Positions 1-10,821 are shown, counted from the stretch's first letter. The stretch is DNA of 64,000 nt from an uncultured Flavobacterium sp. (GCA_937773775.1 CALJVL010000046.1:1-64000), one strand, 5' to 3'. Translations and numbers: made by a program. The notes: generated by a model from the sequence alone, not told the origin.

Positions 1-136
1 CTCAAATTATATACTAAACAAAGATGACTTACTATATTTTAATGATGTCAATGTTCATATAGGGTCAATCCACTATTTTCTAAAATTACGATGCACAATG
101 TTAAGCTTTCACAAAACACAAACAATAAATTATTAG

Positions 137-1826
137 ATGGAATTAAATAAATACAGCAAGACCATAACGCAAGATGAAACGCAACCTGCTGTCTCAAGCT
201 ATGTTTGTACGGAATAGGTTTGACAGAAGAAGATTTAAAGAAAGCACAAGTAGGAATTGTATCGATGGGGTATGAAGGTAACCCATGCAACATGCACCTA
301 AATGGTTTGGCCACCAGAATTAAAGAGGGAGTATGGAAGGAGGATTTAGTTGGTTTAATATTTAACACAATCGGTGTAAGTGATGGGATTTCCAACGGGT
401 ACCGAAGGAATGCGTTTTTCTTTAGTATCCAGAGATGTGATAGCCGATTCAATAGAAACGGTTATGGGAGCACAGTGGTAATGAATGGGTTAATTGCTAT
501 TCCAGGTTGTGATAAAAACATGCCAGGTGTTCAGTAATGGCTATGGGGAAGAGTCAATCGCCCCTGCTATTATGGTAATATGGAGGATCTATTCATTCCG
601 GAAAATGGAAAGGGGGAATCATTAAATATAGTGTCTGCATTTGAGGCATTAGGGAAAAAAATTCAATAATACAATTGCTCCTGAAGACTTCAAAGGAGTC
701 ATTCAAAATGCTTGCCCTGGTGCAGGAGCTTGTGGAGGAATGTATACTGCGAATACTATGTCTTCGGCTATTGAAGCTTTAGGTATGAGTTTGCCTTACA
801 GTTCGTCTAATCCGGCATTAAGTGAAGAAAAACAACAAGAATGTATTGATGCTGGAGAAAGCAATCAGAATCTTATTAGAAAAAGATATAAAACCTAGAG
901 ATATCATGACACGTAAAGCATTTGAAAATGCGATTACGATGGTAGCTGTTTTAGGTGGGTCTACTAAGTGCGGTTATGCACTTAATCGCTATGGCTCATT
1001 CTGTAGATATTGTGATTACGCTCAAAGACTTTCAAGATATCAGCGATAAAACACCATTACTTGGCTGATTTGAAACCAAGTGGTAAATACTTGATGGAAG
1101 ACCTGCACGAGGCTGGCGGAGTTCCTGCGGTAATGAAATATTTATTGAAAGAAGGATTGTTGTATGGAGGACTGCTTAACGGCAACTGGGAAAACATTAG
1201 CTGAAAATCTAGCTGCTGTTCCGGACTTAAATGACGGTCAACAGGTGATACACGAGATTCAAAAAGCTTTGAAAGCAAGTGGAAACATTCAGATTTTATA
1301 TGGAAATCTTGCAGAAGAAGGATGTGTTGCCAAAATTAGTGGAAATGAAGGTGAGTATTTTGAAGGAGATGCTATTGTTTTTGAAAATGAATATGATGTA
1401 ATAACTGGAGTTCGTAATGGTGACGTGAAACTAGGCAATGTAGTCGTAATTAGATATTGCGGACCTAAAGGTGGACCAGGAATGCCTGAAATGCTTAAGC
1501 CAACTTCTGCCATTATGGGTGCAGGATTAGGTAAGAGTGTAGCCTTAATTACGGATGGAAGATTTTCTGGAGGTTCACACGGTTTTGTTGTAGGACATGT
1601 TACACCAGAGGCTTTTGACGGCGGTGGAATCGCTCTTGTTAAAAATGGGGATATTATCACTATTGACGCAGTAAAAAACACCATCAATCTCAAGATTTCG
1701 GATGAAGAGTTTGCAGCAAGACTCGCCAATTGGGTGCAACCCGAGTCAAATATTAAAAAAGGAGTTCTATTAAAATACATCAGATCAGTTTCAAGTGCTT
1801 CTACAGGATGTGTAACTGATAAATAA
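137..1826 (+). pseudogene. ilvD: dihydroxy-acid dehydratase, multiply frameshifted
   Basis: Dihydroxy-acid dehydratase makes the 2-keto acid precursors of valine and isoleucine. The reading starts at ATG 137 (MELNKYSKTITQDET) and moves between frames down to the TAA at 1826. Fe-S cysteine motifs are readable in separate frames: GNPCNMH, GCDKNMPG and CPGAGACGG. Restoring the family reading needs about 13 corrections, nearly all removal of one extra base, near 189, 203, 400, 475, 533, 546, 563, 574, 654, 862, 968, 1070 and 1167. From about 1170 to 1826 the frame is clean (about 220 residues). First gene of ilvD-B-N-C. As written it cannot give a full protein; a local cluster of sequencing insertions is a serious alternative to true decay. 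Confidence 0.88.
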
Positions 1827-1902
1827 TTTACAAAAGAAAAGGGTGAATGTTAAAAGGTGTTTTACGTCTCGTTTTACCCGCTTAAAACAACATATATAAT
1901 CA

Positions 1903-3599
1903 ATGGAAACAAATAAAATATCTGGTGCAGAGGCAGTTATTAGATGCTTACTAGAGGAAGGCGTAAATTTGGTGTATGGCTATCCTGGTGGTGCCATAAT
2001 GCCTGTTTATGATGAATTATATAAATTTAAAGATCAGTTGCAGCACGTTTTGGTACGACATGAACAAGGAGCGACGCATGCAGCTCAAGGATTTGCAAGA
2101 GCGACTGGAAAAGTGGGTGTTGCAATTGCGACTTCAGGGCCGGGAGCAACTAATTTAGTCACAGGTATTGCTGATGCCCAAATCGATTCAACTCCTATGG
2201 TTTGTATCACGGGACAGGTTGGAAAACATTTGTTAGGTTCTGATGCTTTTCAGGAAACAGATATTATTGGGATTTCAACTCCTGTAACTAAATGGAATTA
2301 CCAGATTACGGAAGCTTCCGAAATTCCGGAAATTATGGCAAAGGCATTTTATATCGCAAGATCTGGTCGTCCAGGTCCGGTTTTGATAGACATTACTAAA
2401 AATGCACAGTTTGACGAATTGGAGTTTAGCTATAAAAAATGTACAGGAATTAGAAGCTATGTTCCAAAACCAATTTTAAATATTGATAAAGTAAAGGAAG
2501 CCGCAGAATTGATTAATAATGCTAAAAAGCCATTTATTATTTATGGCCAGGGAATCATTTTAGGTCAAGCGGAAGCGGAATTAAAAGCTTTTGTTGAAAA
2601 ATCAGGAATTCCGGCTGCTTGGACTATTTTAGGACTTTCGGCTTTGGCTACAGATCACGATTTAAATGTTGGGATGTTAGGAATGCACGGTAATTACGGT
2701 CCAAATGTTTTAACTAATGAATGTGATGTCTTGATTGCGCTTGGTATGCGATTTGACGACCGTGTCACGGGTAATTTAGCTACTTATGCTAAACAAGCCA
2801 AGGTGATCCACTTCGATATTGATCCGGCAGAAATAGACAAAAAACGTTTAAAACAACGGTAGCTGTCTTAGCAGATGTAAAAGAATCTTTAACCGCTTTG
2901 CTTCCGCTTATCGAAAGTAAAAATCACGGTTCTTGGCACAATAAATTCAAAGAACTGTATGAAATTGAATTAGAAACTGTCATTAATGATGAGTTAAAAC
3001 CTAAGAAAGAAGGTATTTCTATGGGAGAAACGATTGAAATGATTAACAAACATTCAAAAGGAGATGCTATTATGGTTTCGGATGTGGGACAACACCAAAT
3101 GTTTACTTGCCGCTATTCTAAATTTAATACTACCAAAAGTAGCGTTACTTCTGGAGGTTTGGGAACAATGGGGTTTGCACTACCTGCAGCTATAGGGGCT
3201 AAAATGGGAATGCCAGATAGAGAAGTGGTCGCAGTTATTGGTGATGGCGGATTCCAAATGACAATTCAAGAACTAGGGACTATTTTTCAAACAAAAGTTC
3301 CTGTAAAAATTGTAGTCCTGAATAATGAGTTCTTAGGAATGGTACGACAATGGCAACAATTGTTTTTTGATAAAAGATATGCATCAACAGAGATGACCAA
3401 CCCAAATTTTTGTGCTATCGCAGAAGGCTATTATATCAAAGCTAAAAAAGTGACAAAAAGGGAAGATTTAGATGCTGCTGTCGCAGAAATGATGGCTTCG
3501 AAAGAATCCTATTTCCTTGAGGTTATGGTAGAAAAAGAAAACAATGTATTCCCAATGATTCCTACAGGAGCCTCAGTTTCTGATATCAGATTAAGTTAA
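1903..3599 (+). pseudogene. ilvB: acetolactate synthase large subunit, one frameshift site
   Basis: The catalytic subunit of acetohydroxyacid synthase condenses pyruvate units with thiamine diphosphate and FAD. The N-terminal part (1903-2862) starts METNKISGAEAVIRCLLEEG and has the RHEQGA segment with the catalytic Glu. The C-terminal part (frame open from about 2860 to 3599) has the TPP-binding region from GDGGF to NNEFLGMVRQW. The two parts are in different frames. Two extra bases close together near 2840-2850 (one in an A run, one in a T run) explain the break and would restore a protein of about 565 residues, the normal length. The gene ends 4 bp before ilvN. Either a sequencing error or a recent mutation. 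Confidence 0.87.
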
Positions 3600-3603
3600 T
3601 ATT

Positions 3604-4137
3604 ATGGAAAATCAAACATTCACTATTTCTGTTTATTCAGAAAACAACGTTGGCTTACTAAATAGGATATCAGGTATATTCTTAAAGCGTCACATCAATA
3701 TACTAAGTTTAAATGTTTCAGAATCAGAAATCGAAAACGTTTCTAGATTCATTATTGTAGTGCATACCACTGAAAAATGGGTACAGAATATTGTAGGTCA
3801 AATTGAAAAGCAAATTGAAGTAATAAAAGCATTTTATCATGTAGATGATGAGACTATTTTCTTGGAAAATGCTTTATTTAAAATAGAATCAAGTTTGCTA
3901 TTTGACGAGAAGAGAATCCAAAACATAATAAAAGAGAGTAACTCGGAAATAGTTACTGTTTCTAGAGATTTTTTTGTGATTTCCAAATCCGGTAGACGTT
4001 CAGAAATTGAAGAATTATATAAAAATTTAAAACCTTTCGGAATCATGCAGTTTGTGCGCTCCGGAAGAATTTCCATTTCTAAAGAAAAAATGGAAATTTC
4101 AGCATTATTAGAAGAATTAAAAAATAAACAAATATAA
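3604..4137 (+). CDS. ilvN: acetolactate synthase small (regulatory) subunit
   Basis: 177-residue regulatory subunit of acetohydroxyacid synthase. It has an N-terminal ACT domain (about residues 5-75, [20 protein letters not shown]), which in this family binds valine for feedback inhibition and stimulates the large subunit. A second, less conserved domain follows. The position 4 bp after ilvB and 4 bp before ilvC shows a shared transcript. The length is in the normal range and the frame is intact, unlike the two genes upstream. Confidence 0.92.
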   Translation: MENQTFTISVYSENNVGLLNRISGIFLKRHINILSLNVSESEIENVSRFIIVVHTTEKWVQNIVGQIEKQIEVIKAFYHVDDETIFLENALFKIESSLLFDEKRIQNIIKESNSEIVTVSRDFFVISKSGRRSEIEELYKNLKPFGIMQFVRSGRISISKEKMEISALLEELKNKQI

Positions 4138-4141
4138 CACG

Positions 4142-5611
4142 ATGGCAAATTATTTCAATTCATTACCACTTAGATTACAATTAGAACAATTAGGAGTTTG
4201 CGAATTTATGGATCAAGCGGAATTCTCAGAGGGTATAACAGCTTTAAAAGGAAAGAAAGTAGTTATAGTAGGCTGTGGAGCGCAAGGCTTGAACCAAGGT
4301 TTAAACATGAGAGATTCAGGACTAGATATTTCTTATGCCTTACGTGCTGATGCAATTACTCAAAAAAGAGCTTCTTACATGAATGCTTCTGATAATGGTT
4401 TCAAAGTGGGAACGTATGAAGAATTAATTCCAACGGCTGACCTAGTATGTAACCTTACACCAGACAAACAACATACAGCTGTTGTAACGGCGATTATGCC
4501 ATTGATGAAAAACGGATCAACTTTAGCTTATTCTCATGGTTTCAATATTGTGGAAGAAGGAATGCAAATTCGTAAAGACATCACCGTTATTATGTGTGCT
4601 CCAAAATGTCCAGGATCAGAAGTTCGTGAGGAATATAAAAGAGGCTTTGGTGTGCCAACATTAATCGCTGTACATCCTGAAAACGATCCTAAAGGGGAAG
4701 GTTTTGAACAAGCAAAAGCTTATGCTGTAGCAACAGGAGGTCATAAAGCGGGAGTTTTAAACTCTTCATTTGTAGCCGAAGTAAAGTCAGACTTGATGGG
4801 AGAGCAAACTATTCTTTGTGGGATGTTGCAAACTGGATCTATTTTATGTTTTGATAAAATGGTTGAAAAAGGAATTGAGCCTGCTTATGCATCAAAATTG
4901 ATTCAATACGGATGGGAAACAGTTACCGAGGCCTTGAAACATGGCGGAATAACTAATATGATGGATCGCCTTTCAAACCCTTCAAAAGTAGAAGCGTATA
5001 GATTAGCGGAAGAATTAAAAGATATTATGCGTCCGTTGTTTCAAAAGCATATGGATGATATCATTTCAGGAGAATTTTCAAAAAAAATGATGATTGACTG
5101 GGAAAATGACGATGTTAACTTGTTAACTTGGAGAGCAGCAACAGCAGAGACTAATTTTGAAAAAACGGCTGCTACTACAGCTGAAGTTTCTGAGCAAGAA
5201 TATTTCGACAATGGTGTTTTAATGATTGCGATGGTAAAAGCTGGAGTCGAGTTGGCTTTTGAAACTATGACGCAAACAGGGATAATCGAAGAGTCAGCTT
5301 ATTACGAATCATTGCATGAATTACCTTTAATTGCTAATACCGTAGCAAGAAAAAAACTATATGAAATGAACCGAATTATATCGGATACGGCAGAATATGG
5401 TTGTTATTTATTTGACCATGCCTGCAAACCATTATTAACTGATTTTATGAAAAACATTGACACTAATGTGATAGGAAAACCTTTTTCTGCAACAAATAGC
5501 GTTGAAAACTCAGTTCTAATTACAGTTAATAAAAGCATTCGTCAACATCCAATAGAAGAGATTGGAGAATGGTTGAGAGAATCTATGACTGCAATGAAGA
5601 AAATTGGATAG
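4142..5611 (+). CDS. ilvC: ketol-acid reductoisomerase (class II, NADP-dependent)
   Basis: 489 residues, the size of the long class II ketol-acid reductoisomerases, which carry a duplicated C-terminal helical domain (class I enzymes are about 330). It converts acetolactate or acetohydroxybutyrate to the dihydroxy acid in valine and isoleucine synthesis. The N-terminal Rossmann fold is seen as [20 protein letters not shown] (about residues 38-57), followed by the [19 protein letters not shown] segment. It is the last gene of the ilv operon here. No ilvA follows; the next 515 bp are non-coding. Confidence 0.95.
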   Translation: MANYFNSLPLRLQLEQLGVCEFMDQAEFSEGITALKGKKVVIVGCGAQGLNQGLNMRDSGLDISYALRADAITQKRASYMNASDNGFKVGTYEELIPTADLVCNLTPDKQHTAVVTAIMPLMKNGSTLAYSHGFNIVEEGMQIRKDITVIMCAPKCPGSEVREEYKRGFGVPTLIAVHPENDPKGEGFEQAKAYAVATGGHKAGVLNSSFVAEVKSDLMGEQTILCGMLQTGSILCFDKMVEKGIEPAYASKLIQYGWETVTEALKHGGITNMMDRLSNPSKVEAYRLAEELKDIMRPLFQKHMDDIISGEFSKKMMIDWENDDVNLLTWRAATAETNFEKTAATTAEVSEQEYFDNGVLMIAMVKAGVELAFETMTQTGIIEESAYYESLHELPLIANTVARKKLYEMNRIISDTAEYGCYLFDHACKPLLTDFMKNIDTNVIGKPFSATNSVENSVLITVNKSIRQHPIEEIGEWLRESMTAMKKIG

Positions 5612-5734
5612 ATTAATTTGGGAATTACCACGCATGAGGGTGTGTTTAGATAAGCGCTTTATTTTTTGTTTCTACTATTTTGGATTAGTAAACAACATAT
5701 TAACTTAAATGATTAATATAGCCGCTTAATACTT

Positions 5735-5771
5735 TCACTTAACTGAAAGCGAGCTCGAAAGTTAAGTGAAG
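5735..5771. other. perfect 11-bp inverted repeat after ilvC
   Basis: TTCACTTAACT at 5735-5745 is followed after 15 bases by its exact complement AGTTAAGTGAA at 5761-5771. No T run follows, so it is not a typical intrinsic terminator. It lies 124 bp past ilvC in a 515-bp gap with no convincing gene. It may be an mRNA 3'-end stabilising hairpin or a regulator site; the sequence alone does not decide. Confidence 0.45.
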
Positions 5772-5935
5772 TAGTTCCTCTTTAAATATAATCGCTAAGT
5801 TTTAGCATTAATAACTGTTAATGAAATAAGTTGCTTTTATTGGTAAAGAGCGCTTTTAAATCATTTAAATGTTCAATTTTGTTAAACAACTTTGTTTTTC
5901 ACAGTTTTATTGATCGTTGTAATTATTGTTAGTTT

Positions 5936-5972
5936 AAAAAGACGTTGGAGTTCTATCTTCTTCGTCTTTTTT
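5936..5972 (+). terminator. intrinsic terminator-like hairpin
   Basis: AAAAAGACG at 5936-5944 pairs with CGTCTTTTT at 5963-5971, with an 18-base loop and a following T-rich tract. The A run and T run on the two sides would let it work in both directions. It lies 325 bp past ilvC, so either the ilv mRNA has a long 3' end or a short untranslated RNA precedes it. Confidence 0.5.
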
Positions 5973-6034
5973 ATTTTTGTGATTATTCAGAAATTAAGCC
6001 AAGAATATCAAATACTCACAAATAGATATGGTTT

Positions 6035-6059
6035 TGTGAAAATTGTTTAATTTTTCACA
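6035..6059. promoter_or_regulatory. inverted repeat upstream of acs
   Basis: TGTGAAAA at 6035-6042 and TTTTCACA at 6052-6059 form an 8-bp inverted repeat with a 9-base spacer, 68 bp before the acs start. The size and TGTGA-type arms resemble a Crp-family operator, but no binding protein can be assigned from this window. Confidence 0.3.
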
Positions 6060-6126
6060 TCTATTTATAAAATAAAAACCTTGAAGAATCAACAGAGATT
6101 TAATACATTTATAAAAAAAAAATCGA

Positions 6127-8034
6127 ATGAGTTACTACAAGATAGATAATCTAGAGCAATACTTCAAACATTACAACAAATCTGTTCGTGAACCCCGTAA
6201 ATTTTGGGGTAAAATTGCTGAAGAGAATTTTACTTGGTATCAACAGTGGGATCAAGTTATCGATTTTAATATGGCCGACGCTGACATAAAATGGTTTACA
6301 GAAGCAAAAGTAAATATAGCAAAAAATTGTATCGATAGACATTTGAATAAAAGAGGGGAAAAGACTGCTATCATTTTTGAGCCTAATGACCCAACTGAAA
6401 AAGCCTTACATATCACTTATAATGAGTTGCATCAGCGTGTTTGCAAAATGGCCAACGTTTTGCGTGAACAAGGAATAGAAAAAGGAGATCGGGTTTGTAT
6501 TTATTTACCTATGATTCCAGAGCTTGCTGTGGCAATGTTAGCTTGTGCCAGAATTGGTGCGATCCATTCGGTAGTTTTTGCAGGGTTTTCTGCCTCAGCG
6601 GTAGCAACGAGAATTAACGACAGTGACTGTAGGATGGTTATTACCTCCGATGGTGGTTACCGTGGAAATAAAACAATAGATTTAAAAGCAATAATTGATG
6701 AAGCATTAGAAAAATGTCCTTCAGTAAGCTCTGTTTTAGTTGTAAAAAGAACCAACACCTTAATAAATATGAAGTCGGGTAGAGATATTTGGCTGCAACC
6801 ACTATTAGATGAAGCTTCAGATAACAGCGTAGCCGAAATAATGGATTCCGAAGATCCTTTGTTTATTCTTTATACTTCTGGTTCCACTGGAAAACCCAAG
6901 GGTATGGTGCATACCACTGCGGGATATATGGTTTATACAGCTTATACATTTAAAAATGTTTTTAATTATGAAGAAAATGATGTTTTTTGGTGTACCGCTG
7001 ATATTGGTTGGATAACGGGACACTCTTATATTTTATATGGTCCATTGTTGAATGGCGCTACGACAGTTATTTTTGAAGGTGTACCTTCTTATCCAGATTT
7101 TAGCCGTTTTTGGGAAATCATAGAGAAGCACAAAGTGAGCCAATTTTATACTGCACCAACTGCCATTCGTGCTCTGGCTAAAGAAAATTTAGAATATGTT
7201 CAAAAATACCATTTAAAAACCTTAAAAGTTATTGGTTCCGTAGGTGAACCCATAAATGAAGAGGCTTGGCACTGGTATAATGACAATGTAGGTACAAAAA
7301 AATGTCCTATAGTAGATACTTGGTGGCAAACAGAAACAGGAGGAATAATGATTTCACCGGTAGCTTTTATTACACCTACAAAACCAACATATGCCACGCT
7401 GCCGTTGCCAGGAATTCAACCTGCGTTAATGAACGACCAGGGTATTGAAATTGAAAGAAATCAAGAAGTGGGTAGTTTGTGTATTAAATTCCCATGGCCA
7501 GGAATTGCAAGAACAATTTGGGGAGACCACCAAAGATATAAAGACACTTATTTTTCAGCTTTTCCCGGAAAATACTTTTCCGGAGACGGGGCCTTACGGG
7601 ATGAAGTGGGATATTACAGAATAACAGGTCGTGTAGATGATGTGGTGATTGTATCAGGACATAATTTAGGCACTGCTCCAATTGAAGATGCTATTAATGA
7701 ACACCCGGCGGTAGCAGAAAGTGCTATCGTAGGATTTCCTCACGATATAAAAGGAAATGCCCTATACGGTTATGTTATTTTGAAAGAAACGGGTGAGATT
7801 AGAAATAAGGAAAATCTCTTTAAAGAGATAAATCAGCACATTTCAGATCACGTAGGGCCTATAGCCAAATTAGATAAAATACAATACGTATCCGGTTTAC
7901 CAAAAACACGTTCTGGTAAGATTATGCGTCGTATTCTTAGAAAAATTGCCGAAGGAGACTTTTCAAACTTTGGAGATACTTCAACTTTACTAAATCCGGA
8001 GATTATAGAAGAAATAATAGCAGGAAAAAATTAA
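6127..8034 (+). CDS. acs: acetyl-CoA synthetase (AMP-forming)
   Basis: 635-residue acetate-CoA ligase; it activates acetate through acetyl-AMP to acetyl-CoA. Visible family marks are the P-loop-like AMP-binding motif YTSGSTGKPKGMVH (about residues 250-263), the WWQTETGG motif near 399-406, and PKTRSGKIMRR near the C-terminus, whose Lys is the catalytic and acetylation-controlled residue in this family. Length is normal. It is monocistronic here: a 515-bp gap precedes it and a strong terminator follows at 8101. The DUF294-exonuclease pair often found beside acs in other genomes lies about 7 kb away at 15.1-17.6 kb. Confidence 0.96.
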   Translation: MSYYKIDNLEQYFKHYNKSVREPRKFWGKIAEENFTWYQQWDQVIDFNMADADIKWFTEAKVNIAKNCIDRHLNKRGEKTAIIFEPNDPTEKALHITYNELHQRVCKMANVLREQGIEKGDRVCIYLPMIPELAVAMLACARIGAIHSVVFAGFSASAVATRINDSDCRMVITSDGGYRGNKTIDLKAIIDEALEKCPSVSSVLVVKRTNTLINMKSGRDIWLQPLLDEASDNSVAEIMDSEDPLFILYTSGSTGKPKGMVHTTAGYMVYTAYTFKNVFNYEENDVFWCTADIGWITGHSYILYGPLLNGATTVIFEGVPSYPDFSRFWEIIEKHKVSQFYTAPTAIRALAKENLEYVQKYHLKTLKVIGSVGEPINEEAWHWYNDNVGTKKCPIVDTWWQTETGGIMISPVAFITPTKPTYATLPLPGIQPALMNDQGIEIERNQEVGSLCIKFPWPGIARTIWGDHQRYKDTYFSAFPGKYFSGDGALRDEVGYYRITGRVDDVVIVSGHNLGTAPIEDAINEHPAVAESAIVGFPHDIKGNALYGYVILKETGEIRNKENLFKEINQHISDHVGPIAKLDKIQYVSGLPKTRSGKIMRRILRKIAEGDFSNFGDTSTLLNPEIIEEIIAGKN

Positions 8035-8100
8035 TATAACATTTTGTACAAGAGGCACTGTTCATCGTTCTTTTTTATAAAACATTTTATTTTATCTCTT

Positions 8101-8135
8101 AACCCTTCCAAAATTTAAATTTTGAAAGGGTTTTT
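8101..8135 (+). terminator. rho-independent terminator of acs
   Basis: AACCCTTCCAAAATTT at 8101-8116 pairs almost perfectly with AAATTTTGAAAGGGTT (8117-8132), ending in a run of T. It lies 67 bp after the acs stop codon. Confidence 0.85.
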
Positions 8136-8256
8136 CAGTTTGAAAAACTGTACTTCAAGATGACAAATACAGCTGCCGGGGAATAAAAGCAGGTAGAGTA
8201 GATGTTAATCTAAGCACAATACGTTGGTAGATTTAGACTGCTTGGAATAGGAAAGT

Positions 8257-8264
8257 TACATTTG
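8257..8264 (+). promoter_or_regulatory. flavobacterial -7 box upstream of mechanosensitive channel
   Basis: TACATTTG fits the TAnnTTTG -7 consensus of Bacteroidota promoters and lies 20 bp before the ATG at 8285. No well-spaced TTG -33 box is seen, so support is from one box only. Confidence 0.4.
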
Positions 8265-8284
8265 CAGGTAAAGATAAATTCTCT

Positions 8285-9559
8285 ATGATTCAAATTGAAA
8301 AAAAATACAACATCGCGCTTTGGTTAGATAAATGGTTTATCGAAGATTTTGGGTTAGATCCAATGCTGGCTTCGTATTTAAAACTTTTGGCACTTATTTT
8401 AGGCTTATTTTTAATTTGCACTCTGTCTTGGTACCTAACAAAAATAGTCATTGTTAGTTTTGTGCATAAGATTTTTTTAAAGACCAAAGTAGTTTGGGAT
8501 GATGTCTTAGTAGAAAAAAAGATTTTTGAAAAAATGGCATATTTGATACCTGCTTTTATAATTGTTTTAGCGGCTCCATACGTGTTTGGAGATTTTCCGA
8601 AAGTAATTGAATTTGCAATTATTCTATCGAACATCTTTATAATTACTGTGATAATACGTTCCACTATCACTTTGTTATCAGCCTTTGACAAAATTCTATC
8701 CAACACAGTAATTTTACAAGACAAACCAATCACCACTTATGTCCAAGTTCTAAAAATTGGAGTCTATTTTATTGGAGGTATTCTAGTACTATCTTTAATT
8801 TTAGGGAAAAGTCCTTTCTATTTTTTAGGTGCAATGGGAGCTATGACCGCTATTTTGCTTTTAATTTTCAAAGACACTATTTTGGGTTTTGTAGCTAGTA
8901 TCCAAATGTCCGTTTATGATATGGTGCGCGTAGGAGATTGGATTTCGATGCCAAAATATGATGCGGATGGTGATGTTATGTCGATCAATTTAAACACCGT
9001 AAAAGTTCAGAATTGGGATAAAACAATAACCACTATACCTACTTATGCTTTTATTACAGATTCATTCAAGAACTGGCGTGGTATGAACGATTCTGGTGGA
9101 AGACGAATTAATAGAGCTATAAATTTAAAGATGAGTAGTTTTAAGTTTTGTGATCAGAAAATGCTTTCACAATTGAAAAAGTACAAACTAATCGAAGATT
9201 TCATCATTGAAAAAGAAAATGATGTAGATAAATTTAATTCGAAGATAATTGATGATAAGATAGACTCTGTAAATAATAGAAGGATAACTAATATCGGCGT
9301 TTTTAGAATTTATGCAGAAAAATATATCTCGGCTCACCCTAACATCAACGAGAATATGACATTGATGGTTCGTCAGTTAGAATCGACGTCTAAAGGGTTG
9401 CCATTAGAAGTTTATTGCTTTACATATGAAAGGGAATGGGTAAAATATGAAAGCGTTGTTTCAAATATCTTCGATCACCTATTTACAATTATTTCCGATT
9501 TTGAACTGGAGGTTTTTGAAGAACCCACAGGAGATGACTTTCGGAGTCTCAGCAGGTAA
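8285..9559 (+). CDS. MscS-family mechanosensitive ion channel (YbdG-like)
   Basis: 424-residue inner-membrane channel of the YbdG/MscM branch of the MscS family. Several N-terminal membrane segments precede the pore-helix and beta domain, seen as FVASIQMSVYDMVRVGDWIS, the DADGDV segment, TTIPTYAF and SFKNWRGM. The soluble C-terminal domain is longer than in MscS itself, as in YbdG (about 415 residues). Such channels open under membrane tension in osmotic downshock. A paralogue with the same signature blocks lies at 55660-56898. It appears to be a single-gene unit. Confidence 0.9.
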   Translation: MIQIEKKYNIALWLDKWFIEDFGLDPMLASYLKLLALILGLFLICTLSWYLTKIVIVSFVHKIFLKTKVVWDDVLVEKKIFEKMAYLIPAFIIVLAAPYVFGDFPKVIEFAIILSNIFIITVIIRSTITLLSAFDKILSNTVILQDKPITTYVQVLKIGVYFIGGILVLSLILGKSPFYFLGAMGAMTAILLLIFKDTILGFVASIQMSVYDMVRVGDWISMPKYDADGDVMSINLNTVKVQNWDKTITTIPTYAFITDSFKNWRGMNDSGGRRINRAINLKMSSFKFCDQKMLSQLKKYKLIEDFIIEKENDVDKFNSKIIDDKIDSVNNRRITNIGVFRIYAEKYISAHPNINENMTLMVRQLESTSKGLPLEVYCFTYEREWVKYESVVSNIFDHLFTIISDFELEVFEEPTGDDFRSLSR

Positions 9560-9690
9560 TTCAGATCTATGCCGTTTAAACTAGCTAATACGTCCATATT
9601 ATTGTTATAAAAAATAATAGGTCGATTAGTTAGGATTTTTAGCATATGTTTTACCAGTATTGTCAAACAAATCCCTAAATTTACTTCAAT

Positions 9691-10815
9691 ATGAAAGACA
9701 AAGAAGTGATAATTATTGGCGGCGGCTTAGCTGGCTTAACTGCGGCCATACATTTATCTAAAATAGGGTTTCAGGTGACCGTTATTGAAAAGAATAGTTA
9801 TCCAAAACATAAAGTGTGCGGTGAATACATTTCTAACGAAGTATTACCGTATTTCAGTTGGTTAGATTTAAAAATTTCTGAATTGCAACCAACAGCCATC
9901 GACAAATTAGAGTTCTCAACACTAAACGGAAAAGTAATCAATAGCGAGTTGCCACTAGGAGGTTTTGGTGTCAGCCGCTACGCTTTGGACCTCTTTTTAT
10001 ATGAAAAGGCCGTTGCTGATGGCTGTTTAATGATACAAGATACCGTAGAAAATATAGTTTTTAAGGAGAATCGTTTTACAATAACCACTTCGAATAAGAC
10101 AGAGCGCGAAACCGAGATGGTAATAGGGGCTTTTGGGAAGCGCTCGAATGTAGATCAAAAACTAAACAGAGACTTTATTCAAAAAAAATCATCGTGGCTT
10201 GCCGTTAAAGCACACTATTCTGGAGGATTTCCGAATGATTTGGTGGGCCTACATAATTTTAAAGGTGGATACTGTGGAGTTTCGAAAGTCGAAAACAACA
10301 AAATAAACATTTGTTATTTGGCGGATTACGATACGTTTAAACAATATAAGAACATAGAGGAATATCAAGATAAAGTAGTTTCACAAAATCCGAAAATGAA
10401 GGCTATTTTCGATAACTCCAAATTACTTTTTGACAAACCAATAACAATAAGCCAAATTTCTTTTAGCAAAAAAGAAGCTGTAGAAAATCATATCCTTATG
10501 ATAGGAGATACGGCCGGATTAATTCATCCTTTGTGTGGTAATGGAATGGCAATGGCTATTCATAGCGGTAAAATTGTTTCCGAATTGATTGGAGATTATT
10601 TTAGTGGTGAAATTAAGTCTAGAGTTGAGTTAGAAAAAAGATATTTTAAGGAATGGGAGATGAATTTTAGTAAAAGATTAAAAATAGGAAGACTATTATC
10701 TAAATTACTGCAAAAACAAAGCCTATCCTATGTGTTATTGCGTATATTAGTAAGATTCCCTTTTCTTTTGCCTATCGTCATAAAGAAAACGCACGGTAAA
10801 CCCATTATAAACTGA
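9691..10815 (+). CDS. FAD-dependent oxidoreductase, geranylgeranyl-reductase type
   Basis: 374 residues. The N-terminal Rossmann motif EVIIIGGGLAGLTAAIHLSK binds FAD; a KVCGEYIS segment near residues 45-52 and GDTAGLIHPLCGNGMAMAIH near 270 are typical of the geranylgeranyl reductase and flavin-dependent hydroxylase superfamily. It is the first gene of a type III polyketide operon, 6 bp before a methyltransferase. By analogy with phenolic-lipid clusters in other bacteria that pair a type III PKS with a methyltransferase and a flavin hydroxylase, it may hydroxylate or reduce the polyketide product. The substrate is not visible from sequence. Confidence 0.85.
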   Translation: MKDKEVIIIGGGLAGLTAAIHLSKIGFQVTVIEKNSYPKHKVCGEYISNEVLPYFSWLDLKISELQPTAIDKLEFSTLNGKVINSELPLGGFGVSRYALDLFLYEKAVADGCLMIQDTVENIVFKENRFTITTSNKTERETEMVIGAFGKRSNVDQKLNRDFIQKKSSWLAVKAHYSGGFPNDLVGLHNFKGGYCGVSKVENNKINICYLADYDTFKQYKNIEEYQDKVVSQNPKMKAIFDNSKLLFDKPITISQISFSKKEAVENHILMIGDTAGLIHPLCGNGMAMAIHSGKIVSELIGDYFSGEIKSRVELEKRYFKEWEMNFSKRLKIGRLLSKLLQKQSLSYVLLRILVRFPFLLPIVIKKTHGKPIIN

Positions 10816-10821
10816 TATTGA

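Noticed and set aside
48-452. 134-codon minus-strand open frame over the start of ilvD
   Set aside because: It is the antisense shadow of the ilvD reading; the plus strand encodes clear IlvD motifs.
1289-1780. 163-codon minus-strand open frame inside ilvD
   Set aside because: Shadow of the intact C-terminal part of ilvD; Pro/Ser-rich composition and no family likeness.
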